From NCBI GenBank assembly GCA_963930775.1, contig OZ005703.1, forward strand, positions 4,340,001-4,404,000: a stretch of DNA of 64,000 nt. Direction: 5' to 3'. This stretch comes from Cliona cf. orientalis (lineage: Eukaryota > Porifera > Demospongiae > Clionaida > Clionaidae). The first letter of the stretch is position 1; each line of letters begins with the position of its first letter. The position numbers and the translations under genes are program-made. Of this stretch, positions 20,268 through 34,700 are shown piece by piece. The notes below the pieces were generated by a model. It was given only the letters and a program-made list of their open reading frames with translations, was not told the DNA's origin and made no database searches.

Positions 20268-23200
20268 ATGGCTACTGTTGCTGCACTAAGTCCTGAGATA
20301 GCAGTATTAGAGGAAAATACATTGAACAGTGCTCAGCAGCCTCTGATGACAGATACTCATGATCAGGCTGCCACAGCAGTTACTCCGCTTGGTCCTTGCA
20401 TCCAGTACGAAGATGCTGCAGAAGATATGGAAAATGTCTTCCAAGTGATATTTATAGTGAATAGCAAAACACAGGAAGAAGCTCTCCCAAATTCAGGGTC
20501 TGCACATGCAAATATTGAGCAACAAGCATTGCAAGGAAGTATAGATCACACTTCACAAGGAAAAGGGGCAAACCAGGCTGATTGCCACGAGGATCAAGAA
20601 AAAGAATCACAACTGCAGGCTGACACAGGCTGTAAAGATGAGACAGCAAACATGCTAGAATGGTTCCGTTCCATATTCAGTCAAATAGAGAGGAATGGGA
20701 TCATTACATTGAAAGATTTCAAGGAAAAAGCTAGACACTCTGATGTATGTAGTCTTAAGCAAATTAGCGAACTGGTACAATAGGGATAAAGTGTATTGGT
20801 GCTGGCTCATTGCATGATATCATTCGTCTGACATTACACACTGATGCAGGAATTTGCAAAGCAGCTTTTTAGTCTATTTGATGCTGATAGCAATGGCTCT
20901 ATCAGCTTACAAGAACTCATGGGAGGAATAGGCCGCCTCTTATGGTAAGACTTAGTGAAAATTTAATAATCATCATTAAACAGCATACGGCTGATTAGAC
21001 TACTCAATTAGCATCAGCAATCAAACAAGTTAGTTCCCTGTATGAAACTGAAGAACTTTCTGATGTTGATCTTCCTTATCGTCAAGTACCCTTATAACAA
21101 TAATTAGGTGCCTAGGCCGTTATTCAGATGTCCTGCAAGGTCCTTCCATGCATATTACCTTTAGGCATGTTTTTACTCTTGATCTAGTGATAGCTGATAT
21201 AGTTCTGGGAAAGCTAGATATATTTTCATAATAATTGTGTACATGCCTAGCACGGTTTATTATACACATGCACACATAACACACACATCACTGCACATCT
21301 GCAATTTTGAAAATTTCAGCCGAAGCAGGAAAGGAAAGCCCACTCTGAAATGGTTTGAGGATACATTTGTTTGCATCTCAGGAGAGGATCAGCTTCTTCA
21401 AATTGATCAGTTTATAACATTTGTCCACAGAGAAGATGTAAGCAGTTAGTGAATTCTGCACTTCTAGCAAACACACAAATTGATGCTGAATGTTTGCATG
21501 CATGAATGCAGTACAATTTACAAATTATGGGATTGCCATGCATTTGCTTACTTAAACACAAGAAATGCATTATAAATATTGATGCAAGAGTGTACATGGC
21601 CACTTCAGGAGTACACAAAGGTCATTATGATTGTACACGTAGTAGATACCTACACTGGCATAAATTACAGCAGCTGCAAAGTTACTATAATAATATTATA
21701 GTGTATAATGATATTAATTTTGTACTAAATTAATAAAGGTAAAGATATAGTTATTGTTTTGGCTCCTATTATTAGAAACTGTCAGTGCTCCATGCAATAC
21801 TGAACTCAGTTGTCACTTGCATAATGATCTTGCATGAATCAAACAATTGAATAAAGGATATGTGATAATAGTGGTATACTGAGAGCATGCACTTTCCAAT
21901 ACACACATAGTTCATTGAAAGGTTCTATGGCCTAATGAGTGGTGAGAACAAGGACCTCAACTTGAGCATGATGCTAAATGCATTCAGCAAGATTGCTAGG
22001 TTAGTCAACATTATTCAGGAACTATGCATGTTGCCAGTTTCACTAGAATGTTTTGATCTTAACAGTTCCAATAGTGACACTAAATGGTTAGAATGGTTTG
22101 AGCAAAAATTTTCAAGTGTTGGTGGAAGCAATCAGGAGATAAACTTTGATGAATTCAAGAAAGCATTGCACATTAAAGAGGTACAGCTAAATATGATTTT
22201 GCTCACTTTCTGCAATCTTATACTTGATTCATCACTATTACTGATGTGTGATAGTCATTCTTTGCAGAACGATTCTTTCAAATCTTTGACAAGGACAAAA
22301 ATAACAGTATTAGTTTGCACGAGCTCAGAGAAGGTCTATCTCTACTGACAGGTGGCTCAGATATTGACAAACTCCGTTTTCTCTTTCAAGTGTATGATAT
22401 TGATGGTAAGTGCATTAAAAAATTCTACAGCTGGGCATACTATATCTTATTTGTTTACACTCTTGAGGTAATGGACATATTGACTTTGAGGAATTGCGTA
22501 CAGTGCTGGAATCCTGTATGGGAGAAAGTGCCCTTCAGTTCAGTGATGAGCAGCTAGATGAGTTGACCAGAACACTGCTTGAAGATGCTGATGTTGATAA
22601 TAGTGGTTCTGTTACTTTTGAGGAACTTCAATATGCCCTGAGTAGGCATCCTGGTTTGGTTGAGAATCTCACCTTTAGGTTAGTAATGCTACTCTATGTA
22701 CTTACTTAAAGCATTACCTGTTTGTCACTTATACTATTAATTTTATCCTCAGTGCTGCAAACTGGTTTCAGCCTCGCACAAGAGCACATCAAAGAAGGAG
22801 AATTAAACGTATCCCACACTGGATGAGACTGAACTATCTCAGAAATAATCTCACTTGGATCATCTGGCTCTCCATGTATTTTGTTGTCAATATAGTTCTT
22901 TTTGTTGAAGCAGCCATAAGGCATCGCAATAAGGTAACTCACTAGTCATCATAAGCTCTATATGTTCCATAATTACTTTCTAAACCACTTTAGGGTCTGG
23001 CTGTTGCCCTAGCACGTGGCTGTGGTCAATGTTTGAACTTTAATCCTACATTTATCATCATCTTAATGTTTCGCCGAGTCTTAACGTTGGTGAGATCGAC
23101 AAGGTTCTCATTTTTGTTTCCCCTGGATCAGAGCATCAAATTCCACAAGCTTGTGGGCTGGACCATTTTTTTCTTTGCCTCTATTCACACTATAGCACAC

Positions 23201-25287
23201 GTTGTCAACTTTAGTAAGCAATTCAGTTAGTACATAGCACATTGTAATAATATCCCACACGACAGCCCTGATTTCCATGGAGCCTGGCAGCATTTCTTTG
23301 TGGCGATACTTTTTCTATGTGAAGACAGGAGTTGGTTGGGTATTTGGAACTGCAGGACTCACTGGTATCTTTTTACTTTTGCTTCTGATGATCATGGTGG
23401 CTTGCTCTCTACCCTGTGTGCGTAACAAGGGATTCTTTGAAGTAAGTGCATCAAATTATTCACCGTGATTTCTAAACTCTGCCATACCATTAATTTTATA
23501 GGTGTTCTACTGGACCCACAATCTCTTCATTCCCTGGTACATCCTGCTGATTCTCCATGGTACACACTTTTGGAAGTGGTTCTTAGTTCCAGCACTGGTC
23601 TACATCATTGAGAGGATATTGAGATCAAAGTGGATCAAACTAGCAAGACATGGACATTTCTATGTAAAGTCGGCTTCAACTTTATCATCAAAGGTAGTGA
23701 CATAGGAGATGAGGTTTATCTCACTTGTGTTGCTCCATTTAAGAATAGTGTGAAAACTGTATTACACAGAAATATTTCATACAGTCATGAACTTAATTTC
23801 TCCCTTAGGTCACCTATCTTGAATTGACTCATCCCAAGCGATTCAACTATCAACCTGGGGACTACCTCTTCCTTAAGATTCCATCCATTGCTAAGTATGA
23901 ATGGCATCCCTTCACCATGTCCTCTTCTCCTGAGCAAGACTTCATTGGGCTCCACATAAGAGCCGTTGGTACTTGGACCAATAAACTTTATGACTTTATT
24001 GTTGAATACAACAAGACACTTAAGAAAAAAGCTGAGCAAGCAGAGAGGATCATAAGATTTAACCAAGAACAGAATGAAGATCTAGTATTCGCCAATGTGC
24101 ATTCAACCGATGTTGATATTGAGCAAGCAGAAAGCAGTAATTGCAACATCCCACTAGAGAGCACAATCAGGAAAGTTGATGAAACCATTGACTTCTGCAA
24201 GAGGATTGAAGTAAGTTGATCGCCAGGATAACACTACACCAATGTAATATCATCTTTAACAGGTATTCATTGATGGTCCATATGGTACTCCATCAACGCA
24301 CATCTTCCAAGCAGAGCATGCTGTGCTGATTGGAGCTGGTATTGGAGTGACACCATTTGCCTCCATACTGCAGAGCATTGCTAGCAAGTAAGAATGGTTG
24401 CAATCCTTTACATTGCACCTGTCATATAATTGAATTTTAGATATCGTAGTATCCGTCAAGTTTGTCCCCGATGTACTCATGGATGGACCGGAGATATTCC
24501 TTCATCTGTAATGAGATTAAGAAAAGTATGTTATAATTTCATTAGACAGATACAACTTTATTCTTCTATCATAATATTTGTATGGGCATACCACAATAGG
24601 TTGACTTTTTCTGGATAAGTCGAGATCAACATTCCTTTGAATGGTTTGTCAGTCTGTTAACAAACCTTGAGATGGAGGAGAGTGAACGAGAGCAAAATGG
24701 CTTTGAGCGATTCCTTGACTTTCATTTGTACATGACATCAGCACTGCGCAAAACTGATATGAAAGCAATTGGTCTCCAGATGGCTTTAGATCTCATCCAC
24801 AAGAAAGAGAATCGTGATCTCATTACTGGCTTGAAGACAAGGACTCAAACAGGGAGACCAGACTGGGATAAAGTAAGTCTGATTAATTTTATCTTGGCCT
24901 TCCCATATTACACTGATTCAGAACATAAAAAAAAACATAGGAAGGCCTGGGTACGAGGCTACTCCAGGTATATGATTTATAGTTGGAATTAGGCATCACA
25001 ATTTTTGGAACAAATAAGAGCATAATTATAGGGGTAATTCTTTGAAAAACTAGAAGTATCTTAGCCACACACTTCATTATATTATAAGCAATCTCGTCAC
25101 TATCTTGTATATAGCAATGGATATAACATTATTAAAAAGATCATTGAAATTTCAGGTCTTCAGAGATTTAGAGAAGAAAAAGAAGGGAAAAATTTCTGTG
25201 TTCTTTTGTGGTCCTCCTGCAATCAGCAAAATTCTGAAGATGAAATGTGCTAAATATAAATTTGAATACCGCAAGGAACATTTTTAA
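20268..25287 (+). CDS. NOX5-like calcium-regulated NADPH oxidase, copy B, 16 exons
   Basis: Tandem paralogue of copy A. Exons: 20268-20744, 20850-20944, 21320-21437, 21911-21999, 22066-22180, 22255-22405, 22468-22678, 22753-22933, 22994-23213, 23266-23441, 23502-23693, 23809-24210, 24263-24387, 24441-24525, 24600-24872, 25156-25287; phases agree, 1013 aa. The N-terminal ~130 residues are acidic and unlike copy A. Eight EF-hand-like modules follow; canonical loops are DADSNGSISLQE, DIDGNGHIDFEE and DVDNSGSVTFEE, with DKDKNNSISLHE close and the fourth (MSGENKDLNLSM) dead. A basic stretch (HQRRRIKR) precedes TM1. Heme histidine pairs, HPFTMSSSPEQ, DGPYGTPS, GAGIGVTPFAS, FFCGPP and the KEHF end are intact. 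The FAD-NADPH linker (about 725-809) is one exon with copy B, where copy A has an intron, and is rich in Lys/Glu. Closer to copy C than to A in the basic pre-TM1 segment and the FAD domain. Confidence 0.93.
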
Positions 25288-25603
25288 ACTTGACTCATGC
25301 TAGGCCACTGCACAGGCATCTACACAATAATCATATAACTGCATGATACATACACCTAATTATTATGGTGCATTCTGATTTCCTGACCATTGTTTATCAG
25401 CTATTGATATGTCATTCAGTTGACTGGTGAGTCTATGTTAGATATAATAGACTGGCTGAAGATTTGGTGAAGAAGGTCCACAAATCAAAACTCTCAAAGT
25501 ATTAACTGTTGAAGAGTTTGCATTACGAAAAAATTTATTAGCAATTTTATTAACAGGAGTCGCTCAGATGCCGACATCTCCAGATCTGTGCTGCTTTACC
25601 CCC
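25288..25603. other. Intergenic spacer, no feature seen
   Basis: AT-rich sequence after the stop codon of NOX copy B. It probably includes its 3' untranslated region. No ORF or repeat recognised. Confidence 0.5.
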
Positions 25604-25650
25604 GCTATTGCGCATGCGCGTAGGGGTAATAACGACGCATGCGCAATAGC
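25604..25650. promoter_or_regulatory. Inverted repeat with two NRF1-like GCGCATGCGC sites
   Basis: Perfect 15-bp inverted arms GCTATTGCGCATGCG (25604-25618) and CGCATGCGCAATAGC (25636-25650) with a 17-bp spacer. Each arm contains a match to the NRF1 consensus. It lies about 125 bp upstream of the start codon of the secreted beta-helix gene and may act in its promoter, or may be a remnant of the CG-ended element families elsewhere in the window. Confidence 0.5.
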
Positions 25651-25736
25651 ACATACACTTTACGGGTTCGGCTTCCTTTGCGAAATTGCCGACCAAGCAA
25701 CAACACCCCCGGCCTCGACCCCGTACCCTGTGTCGC

Positions 25737-25747
25737 GTATATATACC
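25737..25747 (+). promoter_or_regulatory. Possible TATA box of beta-helix gene
   Basis: GTATATATACC lies about 30-38 bp upstream of the ATG at 25775. The position fits a TATA element with a very short leader, as in NOX copy B. The AT-rich background makes chance occurrence possible. Confidence 0.35.
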
Positions 25748-25774
25748 GGTATATAGTGTCATCATCAGCTAGCT

Positions 25775-28700
25775 ATGGTATCAGCGATCGTGTTGTTTTT
25801 CGTATTCATCGTCGGTAGTGCTACCGCGAAAGTTCCTATAGAGAGGACTAATAAGTATGTCGGTCCTCTTCCGAAGGCCTATGGGAGCCCTCTAAACGTG
25901 GACCCTGAAGTGGACTGCGCTATCAAGATACTCGCCTGGGAGTATGCCAAGAAACTCCAGCCTCGAGTAAGTTCATTCCTATTATTAATGATTGGCATGA
26001 GCATAGACATAGTAGGACATGAGAATCGTCGTAGTATTGTTTATTAGAAAATCTAGCTTTTCGCGGTGGTCAGATCATGTGATGACACACCTACATTATA
26101 ATAATATCCCCCCACGCAAGTACACGTACATATAATTATATAAATTATACATTGACACCAGCATGTCCTGTCAGATTACATCATAGTCTATGTGTGTGAG
26201 AGAGAAGGGGGTGGGCCATGAATGCTTTTGACTGGCCATGCTTATTAACCATAGGCCTAATAAGGCCACTCTTTGTTGTAAAGGTGTTTCTGGTCCTATC
26301 AGAGCTCACTAAGGCATGCTGCGGGTGGTTATCATTATTACCCCGCGCGCATGCGCAAGGGGGTAAAGTAATCGGTCATGTCGTTGTCGTCGTTGTCGTT
26401 GTTGTTGTCGTTAGCACAAAAATCGCCATATCTCGAGGTCTAGGTACCTGAGCGACTAATAAGCACAATGAGTCAGTCGAATTTGGCGAAAAACGAGCTT
26501 CACTGTGCCTCGAATCGAGGGATATGGTCCATGAGCGTCACAAATAGTGCCTTTTTCTTAGCCTTCGTAACCACGCCTATCGACAGTGCCCACTCAATGC
26601 ATTATGCATACAGGCCTTGTGCTTTCTGCTCATGCGCATAGCATTGAATAATTATGGGTGGTAAAGGTCGTCAATAATGCTAGTGGCACACGTTTGGCGG
26701 ACTGGAATGTAAGATACCTATATCTACCTAGCTAGTCTAGATCTGGTGCAGAGAGAGATTCAATGATGCTTTGGCTGATATCACCAAGAGCCCTATATTA
26801 TACAACCAGGGCTTATGGGGTCTATAAGTATATAACCAAGCAACAACGAAAGCAATGATGCTTTGGCTGATATCACCAAGAGCCCTATATTATACAACCA
26901 GGGCTTATAGGGTCTATAAGTCCTTGATATAACCAAGCAACAACGAAAGCAGACCTATAGATTGCGCAATGTGCGCGCGGGGTATGTGCTCTATAGAGCT
27001 CTAGTTCATTATTCCATTATTTTACCTCAACGTATACTGTACAGTTTGAACATTTCCTGGACAAACCACAGACAGGATGCTGACATTAATCTTTGTAATT
27101 GAACTGAGCATGCGCAGTGCCAAATAATGACAATAATGGCCAAAACAGGCGGCCTCCAAAATAGCTTGCGGGCGGGTGACCAGAAACACGTTTACAACTA
27201 ACACTGGCCTTATCTACTTGGGCAATAGTATGTAAAGCTACAATAATAATACACTCGTGTGGCAGTCTGAAGTAGAAAACAAAAACTTTGATGGATTTTT
27301 GCAATTAGGTTTTCTAGCCTTTATTTTATAGTATACTAACCCAACTGTCCATGATAGCAAGTGATACCTTGAATCTCGACATAAAGCTAAGAAACTGTCA
27401 CAGAAATCTACTTGAGCATAGTCTAGGTAACTTCGATCCTACATAATATTATTTGAGTTATCTTGCTATACCAACATAACCTTGAGATTGTTTTATACCT
27501 GTACAATTATTAGCTCTCTGCTTCTTGTCCACCATTGTAGGCTAGCTAGTGAGTTCTTTACGCATGCCCCGCCTACTGTGTTTTAGCCTGCTTCCTGTTG
27601 AGTGCATGGTTTTTATTAAAGGCAATTTTCTTGCTGCCGCGAATCACAAGCATATTATGTGCTTAACAACCAGTTTCCATGATGATTTTGCTGACAGTCA
27701 TGATCATACACCGTTCATTAACCCTCGGCGCATGCGCGAGGGGTACGGTAGTCGTTCTGTGTGTGAGTGTGTGTGTGTGTGTCTGTTATCATGTCAGCTG
27801 CTACATACCTGGTTAATACGATGCAAACAAGGTGTCATTAGGCTTTTTACGGCATTTTTAATGTCTGAATTGTGTGGATTTCGTTGAAAACGCTTCGTTC
27901 AAAAGTTCTGGCGACATTTGCTGACAACCATGGCCTTCTTCACTTCTTGACGAGCTTTCGAGCGATGAAAGAGACAGCGATGGCTTCATTTCAAGATTAG
28001 TAGTGTGTAGCTCTAGCGATAGTTCTTAGAACTTGACTGACTCTTCACCGATCTCAGTAGGCTATCAACTATGCTTCTTGGCTTTATCTGGCATGCACGT
28101 GGTACTATTATGCAATACTGTGCAATCCGTATGGTGCCGCCTAGCACTGTTGCTTGGCTTACATGACCCCGCGCTCTAATATCTATGATGACAGCTTGCA
28201 AATTTGCAACATGCAGAATAGCTATTGCTATTGCGCCGAGGGTTTTGCACTATAGTGCTTCATTGTGGTAGTGATCGTTCTTGCTAGTAATGAGAGGAGT
28301 TGGCTGTACTTCCACGATGTTTTGGCCACATGCATTATTGTACTAGCTTTTTGTGGGTCAAGTTTTCATAACTACCCACGAAAATTACCAGATTGTACAC
28401 CAATTACCACCATTTGGTGTTGAAGTGGTGTAAAATCATGTTTTACATGCATGTACATGGTGTATAAAATTAATAATATTAACTGGAGGAGAGATTTACT
28501 GATGACTTTGACTTGAAGTCCTTACATACCATATACATGAACATTTTTGTTGATTTTCCCAAGCCCAGCTACCTTTATGTTGCCAAAAAATTTGGTGGAA
28601 TAATTGGCGAAAATTTTATTCATTAGATCACTGAATCAAGACTAGTTTTGTAATGTGTATAGAAGCTGAGAATGGCCATACAGTTCATGTTCGCTACTGT

Positions 28701-31700
28701 GTTCATATTCATGTTTGTATTCATGTTCACATTTACCATAAATCGCGAATATTTCGTGTCTAAAAATTTAATATTTCATGCGATAAATTTTCACGTTAAA
28801 TAATTTTCGGACAAATGATCCTGTACCGCATTATCGTTAATATTGCACATGTATTTATGTATGTTTAATTTTCACACAAGCCAGGCTGTCCAAAAATATT
28901 TTAACAACGAAATATTCGCGACTTACGGTTTTTTTTTGTTCATGTTCATGTGCGCACTAATGAGCATTTGGCCAGATATGATTAGTCTCGCAAGCCAGAC
29001 CTTCACACATCTGGCTGGCTTGCAAGACTAGATATGGACATTGCCTATGGCCAACTATTTAGATCACAGAAGTGACTGCTGCAGTTTGGGCGCCACACCT
29101 CTCATACATTTTGCCAACTACATGTACGTGACTATCTCATCACAAATCAATATTTTTGTTTGTACACAAGTGCAGTGGACGCATGACTTACTAATTGGCA
29201 TGGTTTTTTAGTCTTGACAATATGTCCTGTACTTTATGCCTTTATCTTATACTTTCTTGCCATCATTTTTATCCATGTCTGCATTGGAGCTTAAAGGTGC
29301 TCTGGAACAGAAGTCATTACGTAATCGAACAACGCTATCGTAGTGTAAAAAGTTTGCGAGCACGAGGCCAGCTCGTGGATGCCTATCACCCCTCTTGATG
29401 TCCACGACAGTAGGATCGTGAGCCATCTTCTCCACCTTTCACCTCGTGAATCAATTGATCGCTCATGTTGTGCGTCTTACCTCTCAATCAGCACTAGCAC
29501 AAATGGCAAACGCACGAAAGGATCGCTTGGTTATGCCTTTGCGATGACATTGGATTGACCAATCAAGTTTGAGCTTTGAAAACCGGGTCAGGAATTCGAA
29601 AATGTAGGAGGGCAGTTCAACCTCCGTTTCAGAGCACCTTTAATAGTGCCACGGGTAGCTATGGGGCTCATTACTATAGTAAAGGACACTCAATTAATAG
29701 GCAATCACACACATTCTCGTCCAATTAGGGAATAATTGTACACTCAGCAGTCCATTTTAGACTTGGCTTCACCTTATCAACTTTTGACTGGTACAGTACC
29801 TGCAACAGTTTCTTCTCAGCATTAGCACACCATGTATGAGTAGACCTTTAGTCGTTAAGATAACCTTGAATTGCACATGACATTATGCTACGTGGGCTTC
29901 AAAATGCTTGCCAACATAAAGAACTGACTGCTCCTTTAAATACAGTAATAAAGCTACCCTTATACTTACTCAAATTAGTCTCATGAGCAGGCACTCTGAA
30001 TACTCCATAGCATTCAATTCTTTCAGATAGTTATACCGTAGTGTCCCGGGTAAGCGCCCATGGGCGCTTCAACATTACTTGCGATTTTGGCCTGCATGGG
30101 TGCTTACCTTGGACATAAATGGCATATGTTTGTATAGAAACTGTTACATTGATCCCTTGAAATGTGGTACAGGAGTGGGCGCTTGCCCTGGACACTACAG
30201 TAATACGTAGCCTGTGGTAATCAGAGATTTTGGCTTCATGGGTTCTTGTGCTTGTTAAGCATCAGATGCTACACACATAAGTTGCTTAGGGTGTGTCACT
30301 TTATGCCAGCACAGCACTTGCAAAGTAGTTGCATTATCGAAAGTAAGACTACATTGCTGCTCTTAGCTTGATGCAACACCTAGATCCATCTAAAGGTGCC
30401 ACATGCTGTTTCCACTGCACATGCTTGAGCTCAATAGTCATGGAGTAGATTTGTTTAGGCACCAGAGGCATGTGCTCCCCCCCCCCCCTTCCAGAAGCCG
30501 CTGAAGCCATGCAAGTACATGAGTGACCATAATAGTAATTGCTGTTTGATTGAGTAAGTCAGAGGTCACATTATTAATGATTAAAATTAAGGGTAGTGAT
30601 ATAATTTTGCACATACATATACATATAACTAACTAGCGTAGTCTTGTGCCCAGCCTCTTTATCGCACGCGGAAAGAGAGTCTGGTGAAACACGTACTCAA
30701 GTTTGGTTCCATACGTACGTGATGTATTATGACATAGGCACAATGAATGTCATTATTAGTGATGGCGCGATCACTGTATTATTTGCGCAAAGTGTTTGAA
30801 AAGCACCTAGCGTAGGCTACCGTATAGCGGGAAATTTTCATATGGTGCTAATTTTCGTATATTTCGTATGCTCCATCCCTTATACGAAAATAAAAACGGC
30901 GAATGCGAAACTTTTCTTTCGTGTGTGACCTTTGACCTATAGGCCTACCACGGCCACATGCGGTCACTAGCGCGAGCGGCGGATGCTAAATGCAAGGCTA
31001 GCTCACTGAACAATGTCTCTTTATCGGTTCTTTGCCAAGGTCGAAACGGAGTGACCTTCTGATCCCAGTGGACATCGATTAGCCCCACTACGATCAAGGG
31101 TAAGCCAGTGATGCCTATAGTGCGAGCGCTAGCAGCTGCGCAATGCGCACAATCTCCCACAGCAAGCATACGAAATTAAAAAATACGAAAATTTATTCTA
31201 AGGGTATTTTGGTCAATCATACGAAAATTAGCACCAACGAAAATTTCCCGCTATACGGTATGGCGCCAGCGGGATCCTTGAACAATGGAGTCCGAGTGCT
31301 GTGCTTGTCTCATTGCCTGATTTGTACCCAAAAGGATGGTCAAACACCGGCAGTAAGCTTTCAAAAACAGGAAGATTTTTCTGGTAGAGACTAAGAGGGC
31401 TGAACTTCAAAGACACTCAAATGCGGGGTAGCTTCGATGATTGCTTGCTGAATGACAGTCTAGCTGTCCAACGACTACATGTACAGTAGCCATCTCCTAC
31501 TAGTAAAGTGCAAAGTGCAGGGTGGAGCATTGCAATCTTTTCTTGATGACATGGCACCATTCTGCAATCTGATTGGACGCAGCGAGATCTTGCTGTGCGG
31601 AACCAAAATTGAATACCCGTTTCACCAGGCTCTTTTCCATGTTATGCGATAAGAGGCTGGGTACAATACTATAACTAGTGCCCCCCTACTCCCGACATCT

Positions 31701-34700
31701 TTCCCCGCCTATGTAGACTATAAGTAGGGAATTAATGGCTGGGACACACCAGTAACCAGAACTCTCTAGAGCACATGCACTGCGTGCTCTGAGCTTGAAG
31801 AGCACCATCAGTACTTAGTCTACTGCCTTCTAAAAATTGGTGACCCTTATCTGAACAGAGAACAAGCGTGCATAGTACATGATGGTACTAGGTGTGGTCA
31901 ATAGGTTTGGCCGATTAAAAACTCATGATGAGTGTGGTTTCACTAAAAGATGGTATGTAGCTTTTTAGAAACCCCCCTATAAAAAACCTGCCCTATGCCC
32001 TGCATTCTTTAACCCTCGGCGCATGCGGGAGGGTATGGTAGTCCTTCTGTATGTGTGTCTGTTACCATGTCAGCTGCTACATACCTGGTTTATATATTGT
32101 AAATAAGGTGCCATTGAAAACGCTTTTCTCAATAGTTTTGGTGACATTAATTTTGCTGACCACCATGGCCTTCTTCACTTTTTGATGAGCTCTCGATTGA
32201 TGAAAGAGACAGCGATGGCTTCATTTCAAGAAGATCAGTGTGTAGATCTAGCGATAGTAACTGTTCTTATAACTCAACTAACTCATCACTAGTCACAATA
32301 GACTACCAATTGCGCTTTTTAGCTTTACTGTACTTGATCTGCTGATCTGGCATGCACTTGGTACTATTACGTGATTGTGTGCAATCGGTATGTGGTTACT
32401 CTCTGCAACTACTGTACACTGTACAGTAACAGTGTTGCTTGGCCTAGCTTGCAACAAATTTGCAACATGCAGACTAGCTGTAGCTATTGCAATGCGCCAA
32501 AGGTTTGCACTATAGTGCTTCATATTGTCATAGCAATCCAGAGACCTGTCATACTATAAGTGGCCCCCCTGGACTGTCCATAGCAACTATGCATAGTCCC
32601 CCTGCCATTTACGAGAGGGGTTAGGGGCTGGGTTTCTGGTTAGGGTTAGTCTCAAGGGTTTGTATGGCAGGATTAGACTACAGGGTCTGTATGGCAGGGT
32701 TTGTCTCCAGGGTTTGTACTGGGGGGACCAAATACGGCGCAGTGGACAGTCCAGGGGGACCACAATTTTGGGGGGACCATTGACAGCGTGACAGACCCCT
32801 GATAGATATTCTGTTGCATTTTGTTCATCATATGATAAGACTATTATTTTTCCCTTTCATAGTTTGGCAACCACCAGGCAGTATATGATGCACTCCAGTT
32901 AAGCTCGTGCAAAGTGTCCCTGAACTCTGGCAAAAGATATGCTCCCAGTCCTCTCCGATACAATACCATGCCCGGTGATGACAGCATAGTGGTCTACGTT
33001 GATCCTAATACTGGTGATGATGAAAATCCAGGTACGAGTAGTCAACCAGTGAAAACTATAAATACTGCAATCCAGCTCCTGCGACTGAAGAGAGCCATGG
33101 CAGATGGCAATGAAATGGGAATGATCTATCTGAATCCTGGGTACTATCATCCTACCAAATCCATCAACTTAACTGCTGATGACAGCAATTTGGCCATTGT
33201 GGGAAGTGGTATTGACAACACCATTATTAGTGGAGCAAAGAACTACACTTTCAACTGGGAAAAATATGCCTATGAGAGGGCCACATATATGAAAGATGTT
33301 AGTATTGTGAATGACACCATAGGAGAGCCAGGGAAGAATACTAGTCAGGCGAGGTTTGTCTCAAAGATGGTCAATGCCAGTGCTTGTCAGAAAGCCTGCA
33401 ATAAGGATCCTTCCTGCTTTGCCTACACATGGTTTGATGATCTTTCTGGAGAGTACTCGAATTTGTGCTATTTTCGTACAGATGGTCTATGGGTGCCCAC
33501 AACTATAGCTGGAGCTATGAGCGGACGAAAGCTGAACATCTTTGTTGCAGATTTAAGTGATCAAAACCCCTCCACCTTTTCCACCCTTTTCCTGAATGGA
33601 CGGAGGGGGATACGTGCTCGATATCCTGATGGAAATCCAGAAACAATGGGCCTTCATACGACTTTGACTGGCCACATGCATTCGGCAGAGAAGTGGCTTC
33701 CTGCTGCAAGTAAGCCGGCAGCTGAAGAGATTCACATCGAGAGTCCTCAGACCCCTAGGTCTGAATTTCCGGCATTCTACACTGGAATAGGTGGTCCTGT
33801 TGATGAATTTTATCCTCCTAAGTCATACTGGGGAGTGGCCCACCCTACAGGAGGTGGTGGTAGGAGCACTTACCAGGTTCCTTCAGGATTGGTGTATTCA
33901 TCTGATGAGGAGTTTGCATCACGCTCTTGGGAGAATCCCAAGACTGGAGTGATACATGCATTCCATGGATTTCATTGGGGCAACTGGCAGTTTAAGATCG
34001 ACGATCGTAATGAAACAAACAATATGATCACTTGGTCTTATGGTGGATTTCAGGAGGCCAGAGGGCATAGCGTCGGACAAGAATGGTTCATTGATAATAT
34101 TTTTGAAGAGCTTGATGCTCCGGGGGAGTGGTTCTATGATGAAGTGGAGCAGAAGCTCTACTTTTTCCCTAATGGTACTGATGATCTTCCTTCAAGTGGA
34201 TCTGGAACAGTATTGCAACGCCTGTTGAACATCAGAGGAACCCTTGATAATCCCGTATACAACATCACTGTGGTAAACATCACCTTCACACAAACAGAAC
34301 CTACCTTCTTGGAACGCTACGAGGTCCCGAGTGGTGGGGACTGGTCATTACATCGAGGTGGAACAGTTTTTGCAGAAGGAGTAGATGGGCTTACCATACA
34401 GCAGTGCCTATTTGACTCTCCCGGAGGAAATGCACTTTTTTTGAGCAACTACATCAGAAATGCAATAATTGAGGGAAACGAGTTTAAGTATACAGGAGAT
34501 AGTGCAATAGCTGTCGTGGGTAGTACTGAATTGATTGATGGCACAAGTGGAAATCAGCCGAGAGGAACGAAGATTGTCAATAACTTGATGCATGAAATTG
34601 GTATATATGGAAAGCAGACATCACCCTACTTTCAATCGCTCGCATGTCAAACAGAATTTGATGGTAACATCCTTTTCAATGGACCTCGTGATGGTTTGAA

